NCBI GenBank assembly: GCA_014384515.1
Contig: JACNFS010000112.1
Location: 1 to 10,047 of the forward strand
Direction of reading: 5' to 3'
Origin: Dehalococcoidia bacterium
GTDB taxonomy: Bacteria > Chloroflexota > Dehalococcoidia > GIF9 > UBA5629
Length of the DNA stretch: 10,047 nucleotides
Made by a program: the position numbers and the translations under genes. This document shows, in pieces, positions 1 through 7,144 of this stretch. The number at the start of each line of letters is the position of its first letter. Position 1 is the first letter of the stretch. A model generated the notes under the pieces. The model was given only the letters and a program-made list of their open reading frames with translations. It was not told where the DNA came from and ran no database searches.

Positions 1-134
1 AAGAGTTTATACCACCCGACGCGTATGTGTCAACGAAGAATGGCTACATTCGGCCTTGAACTGTAGGGGAACTTGCTCCTGAACACTTGAGCGGGAAAAA
101 ACGCAAATCATCTAGCATTATGTAAGAAAAGGCA

Positions 135-163
135 TTGACAAAGCCCAGATGGCCTGCTAGACT
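135..163 (+). promoter_or_regulatory. Sigma70-like promoter of the tetR/TRAP/CoA gene set
   Basis: TTGACA at 135-140 is a perfect -35 hexamer. A 17-base spacer leads to TAGACT at 158-163, which matches the -10 consensus at 4 of 6 positions. The expected transcription start is near 170, inside the palindrome that begins at 163. No comparably good promoter was found before dctP or before the CoA-transferase gene, so this one may drive the whole downstream set; that is inference. Confidence 0.6.
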
Positions 164-182
164 CAATCAAGCGCTTGATTGA
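163..182. promoter_or_regulatory. Perfect 20-bp palindromic operator, probable TetR autoregulatory site
   Basis: TCAATCAAGCGCTTGATTGA is identical to its own reverse complement over all 20 bases. It begins at the last base of the -10 element and covers the predicted transcription start, the classic place for a TetR-family repressor to block transcription. The adjacent gene encodes such a repressor. I did not see a second copy elsewhere in the window. The assignment to this regulator is inference from position and symmetry. Confidence 0.72.
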
Positions 183-247
183 ATAGCGGCGGTTCATTGA
201 AACCCGCCTTGATAGTATCTGATTCTATCTGGAGCAGAGGCAAGGGA

Positions 248-919
248 TTGGTTACACGTACTCGGAATAAAGACGAAGTGGGGTACACCCGTCCCGCTGA
301 TTCAAGGCACGAACAGATAATCAAAGCTGCTGGTGCGCTGTTTGTCAGCAAGGGTTATCTGAAGACTACTGTGCGCGAGATAGCCCGTGCTAGCGGCATA
401 ACCGTTGGAACGCTGTACCACTACTTCAGTTCAAAAGACGATATCCTGTCATTCATACAAGAAGATACGTCTGATTTCATAAGCAATCTTGTTCAGGAAG
501 CCGAAGAAACTCTTTCGCAATCAGGTCCCGTGGAAGCTCTTCGCCTTGCTATCCGGAAGTACTTCTCCATAGTCAACGATTTCCAAGACATCACCCTTTT
601 CTGGTACCACGACACAGGGAACCTGCAGCCAGCTCACCAGGAGCATCTCCTGCACTGCGATGAGCTACTTGGAGAGGCATTCAAAAGAATACTGGACGCA
701 GGGTGCCAGTCGGGTGAATTCAAGCAGCATGACACCACGCTGACTGCACATGACATCATTGTCTTAGGTGACATGTGGGCCTTCAGGCGGTGGTTCCTGC
801 GCAAGCACTATACCTTTGCACAATATGCCACGGAACAGATTGATCTTATATTATCAGCCATAACTAATAACCGTTTTCAGCGACAAGTTTTGGAAAGGAG
901 GGCTGAGAAGACGCGATAG
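248..919 (+). CDS. TetR/AcrR-family transcriptional regulator
   Basis: Predicted one-component repressor that probably senses an acyl-CoA or carboxylate linked to the genes downstream. The frame is open from a TTG at 179, but that codon lies inside the 20-bp palindrome and near the predicted transcription start. I therefore prefer the TTG at 248, which has GGAGCAGAGG (231-240) upstream and gives 223 residues, a normal TetR length. In that numbering the N-terminal helix-turn-helix spans about residues 20-66, with the recognition region TVREIARASGITVGTLYHYF at 41-60, a textbook TetR signature. The rest is a helical ligand-binding and dimerisation domain rich in aromatic residues, broadly like the fatty-acid/steroid-CoA regulators of the family; this is a weak resemblance judged by eye. 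It is the first gene of the set, 65 bases before dctP with no visible terminator between. Family is certain; ligand and exact start are not. Confidence 0.9.
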   Translation: MVTRTRNKDEVGYTRPADSRHEQIIKAAGALFVSKGYLKTTVREIARASGITVGTLYHYFSSKDDILSFIQEDTSDFISNLVQEAEETLSQSGPVEALRLAIRKYFSIVNDFQDITLFWYHDTGNLQPAHQEHLLHCDELLGEAFKRILDAGCQSGEFKQHDTTLTAHDIIVLGDMWAFRRWFLRKHYTFAQYATEQIDLILSAITNNRFQRQVLERRAEKTR

Positions 920-984
920 AGTGGATTCATTCATGAGAGTAGCTTATCACTAATTGAGGACCAAATGAAGAAGGAGGTTAAGAA

Positions 985-2079
985 ATGCGAAGACTTGTCC
1001 TAATCTCGATGAGCCTGCTACTGCTGGCAGGCGTGGCGGTCGCTGGTTGCGCGGCGCCGGAGGAGGCTGCCGCACCGCCGGAGGAAGGGGCGCCAGCGGA
1101 AGAAGCGGCAGCGCCCCAGGAGGGCGTCATAGAATGTATTTATGCCGTTGGTGGGCCTCCCTATCCCGAATTCGCTGAGGGTTTTTTCACTACCCCGTAT
1201 TTAGAGTACTTAATAGGGCATATAGAGATGTGCCCAGCTCTTAAAGGGCAGTTTGACCTTAAGATTTACCACTCCGGAATGCTCTACAACCAGAACGATG
1301 CCCAAGCCGCCTTAGCCTCCGGCGCGATTCAGCTGACCTACGGCGGGCCTCATTTCTACGAGCAGTGGGACCCTGCCTGGAAATTGCTCGAGGCGCCGGG
1401 CGTAATCGACAGTTGGGAACACTTCTTGAGGGTGATGGACACCGAGCCATACAAGGAGCTGGAAAAGGACCTGGCCGGCAAAGGCATTACTATCCTCAAC
1501 TGGGCAGGCCAGGCTGGTGACGTTTTTATCTTCACCGAGAAGCGTTGCGACACGCTGGAAGACCTCAATGGCCTAACAATCAGGTACTTTGGCGGAGAGG
1601 GCCAGGCGAAGGCCATAGCGGCACTTGGTGCAACCGGGGTCTTCATCCCCTATACAGATGTAGTAATGGCTCTTCAAACGCACCAGATTGACGGCGTGAT
1701 TACCGACGTAACCGGCGGCGCCTTTTTCTACGAGCTATTCACCTACTGCCCCAATATGATGCCCTACGTCCTGGCAATTCAGCCGATTTGCAACGCCGTC
1801 AACACCGAGTGGTATGAGTCGCTGCCGTCTGACCCAACACCCTTCAATCCGGGGATGCGCGAATCCTTCGACAGGGTTTTCGAGGGGATTCGAACTGACC
1901 ACTACTACGACGGGCTGGAGGCTTGGGCCATGGGTGCTTGGGATGCGATGGGTTGCTACGTGGCCCCGTACGACGCCGCTCAGGACCAGGAGCTGAAGCG
2001 CGTTATGCGTGAGGCGCAGGCGTCGATGATCGCCGAGCTGGACCCCAAGTACATGGAAGCCATCGAGTCCGTTAGATAA
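985..2079 (+). CDS. dctP: TRAP transporter solute-binding lipoprotein, DctP family
   Basis: Extracytoplasmic binding protein that captures an organic acid and delivers it to the DctQM permease. The 364 residues begin with a basic-hydrophobic signal peptide ending in lipobox V-A-G-C (Cys22 the lipidation site), followed by an Ala/Pro/Glu-rich tether to about residue 47. The DctP fold follows; LNGLTIR places the family's conserved carboxylate-binding arginine at Arg200, followed by the typical LGA...P(Y)TDV-ALQ...IDGVITD block (214-241). Lipid anchoring instead of a free periplasmic form suggests a cell envelope in which a soluble protein would be lost, as in monoderm-like bacteria. The start has an excellent AAGGAGGT site at 971-978. 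The domain contains six further cysteines (51, 83, 188, 255, 269, 324), more than I expect for the family. Substrate cannot be read from sequence, but the neighbours point to an acid processed as a CoA thioester. Confidence 0.92.
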   Translation: MRRLVLISMSLLLLAGVAVAGCAAPEEAAAPPEEGAPAEEAAAPQEGVIECIYAVGGPPYPEFAEGFFTTPYLEYLIGHIEMCPALKGQFDLKIYHSGMLYNQNDAQAALASGAIQLTYGGPHFYEQWDPAWKLLEAPGVIDSWEHFLRVMDTEPYKELEKDLAGKGITILNWAGQAGDVFIFTEKRCDTLEDLNGLTIRYFGGEGQAKAIAALGATGVFIPYTDVVMALQTHQIDGVITDVTGGAFFYELFTYCPNMMPYVLAIQPICNAVNTEWYESLPSDPTPFNPGMRESFDRVFEGIRTDHYYDGLEAWAMGAWDAMGCYVAPYDAAQDQELKRVMREAQASMIAELDPKYMEAIESVR

Positions 2080-2085
2080 GCGTTT

Positions 2086-2119
2086 GCGGGCTGCCCTACG
2101 ACAGCCTTGGGCAGCCCGC
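2086..2119 (+). promoter_or_regulatory. Perfect 11-bp stem-loop between dctP and dctQ
   Basis: GCGGGCTGCCC at 2086-2096 pairs exactly with GGGCAGCCCGC at 2109-2119, leaving a 12-base loop. It starts six bases after the dctP stop codon. No T-run follows (next bases TCTACC), so it is unlikely to be an efficient intrinsic terminator. It fits an intercistronic element that protects the dctP message from 3' decay or attenuates transcription into dctQM, giving more binding protein than permease. A weaker hairpin (CAACT 2137-2141 with AGTTG 2154-2158) lies downstream. The structure is read directly; the function is inference. Confidence 0.7.
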
Positions 2120-2206
2120 TCTACCAAGGCCCCGGGCAACTAGGCTGCCTAGCAGTTGACACTGTTAGAGCGCAGCTAGCGATTGCACACAGGAGAGGAA
2201 ACATAG

Positions 2207-2686
2207 GTGATGGATATAGTCAAGAAGCTAGATTACGGTTTCCAGCTTTTCTGTGCCTATCTTCTCGCCCTCAGCGTGTGTCTGCTCATGGCAATCATCG
2301 TGCTCAGGGAATTCTTCGGTATCAGCTATGACTTTCTGGTGGATACCACTGTCTGGCTGACGATTTGGTCGATGCTCCTGCTGAGCGGACCGTTATTTGG
2401 AGAAGGTGGACACATTGCCATTAAAGCGCTTCTGGGAAGAATACCGGGCAGATTCCGCCTTACTGTTGAGTTCTTCAACGCCTTGTGCACATTAGTGTTT
2501 GTCACCATCGTAACCTATGGGGGCGTACTCCTAATCCATACTCTCTATTCCCAGCACCAGGTCTATCCCAGGTACATTGCCATTCCCATGTGGATGGTGC
2601 AGATTTGTGTACCGATAGGTCTACTTCTATTCGCCGTTTATGCTATAGCCGAGCTATATAGAATCGTTCAAAGGATGAGAGCCTAG
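2207..2686 (+). CDS. dctQ: TRAP transporter small permease subunit, DctQ family
   Basis: Small integral membrane subunit that pairs with DctM to form the secondary transporter powered by an ion gradient. The 159-residue protein has four predicted membrane segments at about residues 12-34, 46-62, 85-108 and 125-149. Between segments 2 and 3 is the GPLFGEGGHIAIKAL stretch, corresponding to the family's conserved polar loop (usually with a G-H-I/V element). AGGAGAGG at 2191-2198 precedes both a GTG (2207) and the adjacent in-frame ATG (2210); either could be the start and the product differs by one residue. It lies 127 bases after dctP, separated by the stem-loop at 2086-2119. Length and topology are normal for DctQ. 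Confidence 0.88.
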   Translation: MMDIVKKLDYGFQLFCAYLLALSVCLLMAIIVLREFFGISYDFLVDTTVWLTIWSMLLLSGPLFGEGGHIAIKALLGRIPGRFRLTVEFFNALCTLVFVTIVTYGGVLLIHTLYSQHQVYPRYIAIPMWMVQICVPIGLLLFAVYAIAELYRIVQRMRA

Positions 2687-2741
2687 CGCCGACAATCAAA
2701 TAGCCGTTCGTGATTTCTTATCCCAAGTAGCCGGAGGTTGT

Positions 2742-2801
2742 ATGCAGCCAAGAGAAACAAGGGAGTTGAGCCGATTCAGTCACCGAGGTGAAGCTCTCTA
2801 A
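2742..2801 (+). CDS. Possible 19-codon upstream ORF before dctM
   Basis: An ATG at 2742 preceded by GGAGG (2733-2737, spacing rather tight) opens a 19-codon frame ending in TAA at 2799-2801. The stop overlaps the AAGGAG sequence (2800-2805) that I take as the ribosome site of dctM. A ribosome finishing this frame would stop on top of that site, an arrangement compatible with translational coupling. The peptide is charged (Arg/Glu-rich) and resembles nothing I recognise. At this length chance is a serious alternative. Confidence 0.2.
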   Translation: MQPRETRELSRFSHRGEAL

Positions 2802-2814
2802 GGAGTCAATTCAA

Positions 2815-4098
2815 TTGGAAATTTGGGCCATCATAGGCATAGTTCTGATATTCGTCCTGCTTCTCAGCGGCGCCCCGCTAGCCATCGGTTTTGGCTTCGG
2901 GTCGCTTATCGTAGTCCTCATGGTTATGGGAATGCCACTTGACGGCATAGCCAGCTTGGTTTTCAACAGCATCAATTCCTTCCCGCTGCTTGCCGCCCCC
3001 TTCTTCATCCTGGCTGGAAACCTGCTTCTCCATAGCGGCGGCATGCCGGACGTGCGTGATTTCATGCAGTCGTGGCTGGGGCAAATGAGAGGCGGCCTTG
3101 CTGCTGGCGCTGTCATTATCGGAGCCTTTCTTGGCGCCGTTTCCGGCTCATCTACTGCCTGCCTGGCCATCATGGGCGCCGTCATCCTGCCCATCATGGT
3201 AGAAGCTGGCTACGATAGACCTTTCGCCTCCGGCATAGTACTCAATGCCTCCGAGCTGGGTTGGATCATACCGCCCAGCCTGGCACTTATCATATTGGGA
3301 GCTCTAACCCGGATATCCATTCCCCAACTGTTCCTGGCAGGCATAGGCACCGGCCTGCTGGCGACTGTATTCATGGCTATCGTTGCCCTGCTTATCTCAA
3401 GGCGAAGGAAATATCCACCAGCTGCTAAGGTAGGCTGGAAAACGCGAGGTACCTCTTTTGTCAGGGCTCTTCCGTTGCTGTTCATGCCCGTTATCATCCT
3501 GGGGGGCATATACAGTGGCCTGTTTAGCCCAACGGAATCAGCAGCCATAGCTTGCTTCTACACCGTGGCAATAGGTTTGTTCTTCTACCGGCGGCTTAAT
3601 TGGACGGGGATAAAACAGGCTCTTCTGGACACCGCAAAGCTGAGTTGTATGATTTACTTGCTCATCGTCTGCGCCGACCTGTTCTCCAAAGTACTTTGCT
3701 ACCTGATGGTGCCCCAGACTATCACCGAAGTTGTTATCGGCCTGAGGCTAGAACCCTTAGCTTTCCTGCTAGTAGTAGAAGGTTTCCTGCTGGTGATGGG
3801 ATTCTTTTTCAGCAGTATTCCCATGATAATCGTGATTCTTCCCATGTTCGTGCCCATCGCGCTTCGGTTGGGCATAGACCCTGTGTTCTACGGGATTCTG
3901 GCTATTCTGGTTACCGCCATAGGTGAAATCACCCCGCCGATGGGACCGCAGCTCTGGTTCGCCGAGCCCATCTGCAAGGAAAAGATGGGAAACATTATGA
4001 GAGAGTCCTGGCCATTCCTCGGCGCTCTGACCCTGGCTGTGCTGGTGACCACCTTTGTTCCGGGCATTGCCATGTTCCTGGTCGAACTGTGGAGATAG
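2815..4098 (+). CDS. dctM: TRAP transporter large permease subunit, DctM family
   Basis: Large membrane subunit containing the substrate translocation path of the TRAP transporter. I prefer the TTG at 2815, which has AGGAG at 2801-2805 and gives 427 residues starting right before the first membrane helix, the usual DctM length and form. An in-frame GTG at 2788 would add nine residues but has a poor ribosome site. About a dozen hydrophobic segments are visible. Conserved-looking blocks, numbered from 2815, include GAVSGSSTACLAIMGAVILP (from about 108), ELGWIIPPS (147-155), SPTESAA (238-244) and EITPPMGPQLW (371-381). No frameshift or truncation is seen. It follows dctQ by 128 bases, a wider gap than usual for these genes, which often abut. 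The CoA-transferase gene follows after 179 bases in which I see no convincing promoter or terminator. Confidence 0.92.
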   Translation: MEIWAIIGIVLIFVLLLSGAPLAIGFGFGSLIVVLMVMGMPLDGIASLVFNSINSFPLLAAPFFILAGNLLLHSGGMPDVRDFMQSWLGQMRGGLAAGAVIIGAFLGAVSGSSTACLAIMGAVILPIMVEAGYDRPFASGIVLNASELGWIIPPSLALIILGALTRISIPQLFLAGIGTGLLATVFMAIVALLISRRRKYPPAAKVGWKTRGTSFVRALPLLFMPVIILGGIYSGLFSPTESAAIACFYTVAIGLFFYRRLNWTGIKQALLDTAKLSCMIYLLIVCADLFSKVLCYLMVPQTITEVVIGLRLEPLAFLLVVEGFLLVMGFFFSSIPMIIVILPMFVPIALRLGIDPVFYGILAILVTAIGEITPPMGPQLWFAEPICKEKMGNIMRESWPFLGALTLAVLVTTFVPGIAMFLVELWR

Positions 4099-4277
4099 GA
4101 GGTAGGAGCGAAGCGGCTTGGTGGGAAATATAGCTCGGGTTTTGGGCCTGACTGCGTAGCGAGTTTAGTCTTAGTCACCTTTATGCTGTGAACTTGTTCA
4201 AAAACTTTGTCCTTCGTGAATCACCCACGGCTCCGAAAACTCAGGGTGTGGTGACATATTAAAACAAGGAGGCAAAA

Positions 4278-5477
4278 ATGGCTTTAAGCGGTATCAAAGT
4301 AGTTGAAGTGTCCACCTGGGCAGCCGGCCCATCTTGTGGCATGTGGCTGGCGGAAAACGGCGCCGACGTGGTCAGGGTAGAGCCCATTGATGGGGACCCT
4401 GTTCGCGGTATCATGCAGTCGGGGGTGATCCCTGTGACCGATTTCAACTGGATGTGGGAGCTGTGGAATCGGAGCAAGCGATGCATAGCCATCGACCTGC
4501 GCCAGGAGGCAGGCCAGCAGATTGTTCACAAGCTGGTGGAGAAAGCAGATGTTTTCCTGGCCAACTTGCGCCCGGGTACATTGAAAAGGGCAGGGTTGGA
4601 TTATGAGACCTTAAGCCAGCTCAACCCCCGCCTTATCTACGCCAATATAACTGGCTACGGACGAAAGGGGCCAGGGGTAGACTGGCCTGCTTTTGACGAG
4701 ACCGCCTTTTGGGCGAGGTCTGGCATCATGGCCACTATGGGTGAGCCTGATACTGCTGCCGTACCGCTGCGAGGAGCCATGGGAGACCATACCACAGGCA
4801 TATTCGCACTAGGCGGTATCGCGTTGGCTCTGTATGTGCGGGAAAGAACTGGCCGTGGCCAGCGAGTGGATTTATCTCTGCTTGGCAATGGAATGTGGGT
4901 AGCCGGAGTTGACATCCAGGGCGCGCTCGTATATGGCATGGAGGTTGGCAGGTTTCCCAGGAAGACCATGGGTAACGCGCTGTACAACACCTACCAGAGC
5001 AAAGATGGCAAGTGGTTCCAGCTGCAGATGCTCCAGACTGACCGCTATTGGCCGGGAGTGTGCAAAGCCCTGGGCAGGGAAGACCTCGAGCACGACCCCA
5101 GGTTCGATTCTCACCAGAAGAGGGTGGAGAACAACGTGGAACTGATCGAAACCCTTGATGAGGAACTGGCCAAGAAGGACAGGGACGTGTGGGGGCCGCT
5201 TTTCGACCAGAACGGTGTGGTGTGGGGGCCGGCCCACAGCCCGATGGAGGTGATTAACGATCCGTGCGTTTTGGAGAACGACTACATCGTGGAATACGAG
5301 CACTTCTCGCACGGAAAGGTCAAGGGCATACGCTGCCCGGTTCAACTGAGTGAAAACCCCACGAGCACACCGCGTGGCGCGCCGGAATTCAGCCAACACA
5401 CTGAGGAGGTGCTGCTGGAGATGGGATATAACTGGGACGACATCAGCAAGCTGAAAGATCAGAAAGTGATTCCGTAA
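4278..5477 (+). CDS. Class III CoA-transferase, CaiB/BaiF (formyl-CoA transferase) family
   Basis: Predicted enzyme moving CoA from a donor thioester to a carboxylic acid, most likely the activating step for the acid imported by the neighbouring TRAP system. The 399 residues match the family length. The N-terminal LSGIKVVEVSTWAAGPSCGMWLAENGADVVRVE is the hallmark Rossmann-type start (residues 3-35). NLRPGTLKRAGLDYETLSQLNPRLIYANITGYG (96-128) is also diagnostic. GAMGDHTTG places the catalytic aspartate at Asp170, equivalent to Asp169 of formyl-CoA transferase, which forms the aspartyl-CoA intermediate. The ATG has AAGGAGG at 4266-4272. The next gene starts 42 bases downstream. Substrate is unknown: members act on oxalate, carnitine, bile acids, aryl-succinates and others, and the sequence alone does not separate them. 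Confidence 0.93.
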   Translation: MALSGIKVVEVSTWAAGPSCGMWLAENGADVVRVEPIDGDPVRGIMQSGVIPVTDFNWMWELWNRSKRCIAIDLRQEAGQQIVHKLVEKADVFLANLRPGTLKRAGLDYETLSQLNPRLIYANITGYGRKGPGVDWPAFDETAFWARSGIMATMGEPDTAAVPLRGAMGDHTTGIFALGGIALALYVRERTGRGQRVDLSLLGNGMWVAGVDIQGALVYGMEVGRFPRKTMGNALYNTYQSKDGKWFQLQMLQTDRYWPGVCKALGREDLEHDPRFDSHQKRVENNVELIETLDEELAKKDRDVWGPLFDQNGVVWGPAHSPMEVINDPCVLENDYIVEYEHFSHGKVKGIRCPVQLSENPTSTPRGAPEFSQHTEEVLLEMGYNWDDISKLKDQKVIP

Positions 5478-5519
5478 GGGCATGCGGAGAGGCAGGAAAG
5501 GTCACAGCGGAGGTAAATT

Positions 5520-6278
5520 GTGAGCATTCTTTTGTATGAGAAAAAGAGCAGGATAGCTTATGTTACACTTAATCGCCCTGAAAGTTTGAACACAATGAGC
5601 CGGGAGCTAAGTCGCCAGTTGTCAAAAGCTCTAGTTGATTTCGAATCCGACGCTGACATGTGGGTGGGAATCATAACCGGAACTGGAGACAGGGCATTTT
5701 GCGCTGGTGCCGACCTCAAAGATACGGAGGGACTGGAAGCCCCCGATGAATGGGAAGCAGAATACGTAAGGCAGCTAACATCGGTGAAGAAACCCTTGAT
5801 TGCTGCCGTCAATGGCTATTGCCTCGGTGGCGGGTTTACATTGGCTTTGGCCTGTGACATAAGAATCGCCTCAGAGAAGGCTTCATTCGGCACGCCGGAC
5901 CAAAAATTGAATACCGTTGACTGCTACGCTTCTCTGGCCCTATCAAATTTTGTCCCACCAGCAATAGCTATGGAAATCCTTTTCACAGGGGAGAGAATCA
6001 GCGCCCAGGAAGCCTACCGCGTTGGTTTGGTCAATAAGGTTGTTCGTCCAGCAGAGCTTATGCCTACAGCAGAGCAGATAGCCGGAAAAATCTGTGAAAA
6101 CGGCCCTATGGCTGTAAGGGTATGTAAGGAGCTGGCCAAGAGAGGACGAACCATGACTCTCGACGAGGGGCTTTGCCTGTTCAAAGCTCTGGCTCACACG
6201 GTGCTGGCCAGCGAGGATACTAAAGAAGGAATTGCAGCTTTCCTGGAGAAGAGGCCGCCTGTCTGGAAGTGCAAGTAG
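5520..6278 (+). CDS. Crotonase-fold protein lacking both canonical hydratase glutamates
   Basis: Member of the enoyl-CoA hydratase/isomerase superfamily, 252 residues, acting on an acyl-CoA thioester in the cytoplasm. The GTG start has GCGGAGGT at 5507-5514. The oxyanion-hole elements are intact: AFCAGADL (59-66) and NGYCLGGG (98-105). The two residues that are catalytic in rat mitochondrial hydratase (Glu144 and Glu164) are replaced: Thr107 in GGGFT and Asp127 in GTPDQ. Simple syn-hydration of an enoyl-CoA is therefore doubtful. Isomerisation, hydrolysis, decarboxylation or C-C cleavage are all known in this fold and possible. The C-terminal half (TGERISAQEAYRVGLVNKVV) is standard. By eye its base use is somewhat more AT-rich than the second crotonase gene. 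Family is secure, reaction open. Confidence 0.88.
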   Translation: MSILLYEKKSRIAYVTLNRPESLNTMSRELSRQLSKALVDFESDADMWVGIITGTGDRAFCAGADLKDTEGLEAPDEWEAEYVRQLTSVKKPLIAAVNGYCLGGGFTLALACDIRIASEKASFGTPDQKLNTVDCYASLALSNFVPPAIAMEILFTGERISAQEAYRVGLVNKVVRPAELMPTAEQIAGKICENGPMAVRVCKELAKRGRTMTLDEGLCLFKALAHTVLASEDTKEGIAAFLEKRPPVWKCK

Positions 6279-6346
6279 AACCGGGTCGAGCGGTTTCTGC
6301 CGCTTTGGACGATAATAGAAACCAACTGAAATAAGGAGGTGAAGCA

Positions 6347-7114
6347 ATGCAACTGGAGACCGTGATCTACGAGAGAAAGGACGAAATCGCCATAATCCGA
6401 CTCAACAGGCCCAAGGTGCTTAACGCACAGAACAGGCAGATAGTTGGCGATTTCCTGGCAGCGCTGAAGGAAGCGCAGGCCGATGCAGAGGTTAAGGCAG
6501 TTATCGTGAAGGGAGAAGGCAGAGCTTTTAGCTCCGGGGATGACCTCTCGGAGGATAAACACGCAACTGTGGAAGAGGGGCTAGCAGCCATAGAGACTAT
6601 GCAGGATACCACCAGAACTATGCTAAGAATGGGCAAGCCCATAATCGCCGCTGTCCACGGGTATGCCCTCGGTGCTGGGTGCGAATGGGCTATGGACTGC
6701 GACATAAGGATAGCCGCCGAGGGAACCAAGTTCGGCTTTCCCGAAACAAACGTCGGCGGTACAGTAACCAACGCTGGCACCAAGCTACTGCCGCTTCTGG
6801 TAGGCCTGGGAAGAGCCAAGGAGCTGGTTTTCACCAACGAGATGATCGACGCCAAGCAAGCGGAACAGTGGGGGCTGGTAAATAAGGTGGTTCCCCTGGA
6901 AGAGCTGGACAAGACAGCAATGGACATGGCAAAGAAAATAGCTCAGAACTCTACCCTGGCAATCTACCTTTCCAAGAGAGCTCTGAACCAGGGCGCTTAT
7001 CAGGACTTCGAACAGACCCTTGAACTGGAGACCAGAGATGCAATGGTGGCCTTCTCAACCCTAGAAGCGGCTGAACGGGCAAAAGCCGCCCTTTTGAGAA
7101 CTAAGAAGAAGTAG
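6347..7114 (+). CDS. Enoyl-CoA hydratase/isomerase family protein with canonical catalytic glutamates
   Basis: Second crotonase-fold protein, 255 residues. Unlike its neighbour it keeps both hydratase glutamates: Glu113 in GAGCE and Glu133 in FGFPE. The oxyanion-hole segments are AFSSGDDL (60-67), a variant of the usual AFCAGADL, and HGYALGAG (104-111). It is therefore the better candidate for an enoyl-CoA hydration or a double-bond isomerisation step. The two proteins are clearly divergent paralogues, not recent duplicates. TAAGGAGGT at 6332-6340 is a near-ideal ribosome site. The 68-base gap upstream contains only a small hairpin (AGCGG 6289-6293 with CCGCT 6300-6304). The amidohydrolase gene begins 30 bases after its stop, supporting one transcript. 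The substrate is not determinable from sequence. Confidence 0.9.
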   Translation: MQLETVIYERKDEIAIIRLNRPKVLNAQNRQIVGDFLAALKEAQADAEVKAVIVKGEGRAFSSGDDLSEDKHATVEEGLAAIETMQDTTRTMLRMGKPIIAAVHGYALGAGCEWAMDCDIRIAAEGTKFGFPETNVGGTVTNAGTKLLPLLVGLGRAKELVFTNEMIDAKQAEQWGLVNKVVPLEELDKTAMDMAKKIAQNSTLAIYLSKRALNQGAYQDFEQTLELETRDAMVAFSTLEAAERAKAALLRTKKK

Positions 7115-7144
7115 CAGACAACCAAACTGACGTAGGAGGCAGAA

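Noticed and set aside
1..59. Short open stretch at the left edge, ending TGA at 57-59 in frame 3 (or TAG at 64-66 in frame 1), possibly the tail of an upstream gene
   Set aside because: Too short to recognise, and more than one frame is equally plausible. Not annotated.
179..247. N-terminal extension of the TetR regulator from the TTG at 179
   Set aside because: The codon lies in the 20-bp palindrome and about 9 bases from the predicted transcription start, with no ribosome site. The extra 23 residues do not resemble a TetR N-terminus.
1735..2139. 134-codon open frame on the minus strand over the end of dctP
   Set aside because: It overlaps a clear DctP reading frame and is a GC-driven shadow with no recognisable motif.
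2156..2184. TTGACA at 2156-2161 as the -35 of an internal promoter before dctQ
   Set aside because: No acceptable -10 hexamer lies 16-18 bases downstream.
4099..4277. Internal promoter or terminator between dctM and the CoA-transferase gene
   Set aside because: Only weak partial matches such as TTGTTC near 4194 and a 5-bp CACCC/GGGTG pairing were found, not enough to call.
4872..5483. 203-codon open frame on the minus strand within the CoA-transferase gene
   Set aside because: It lies antisense to a well-conserved class III CoA-transferase and has no family signature of its own.
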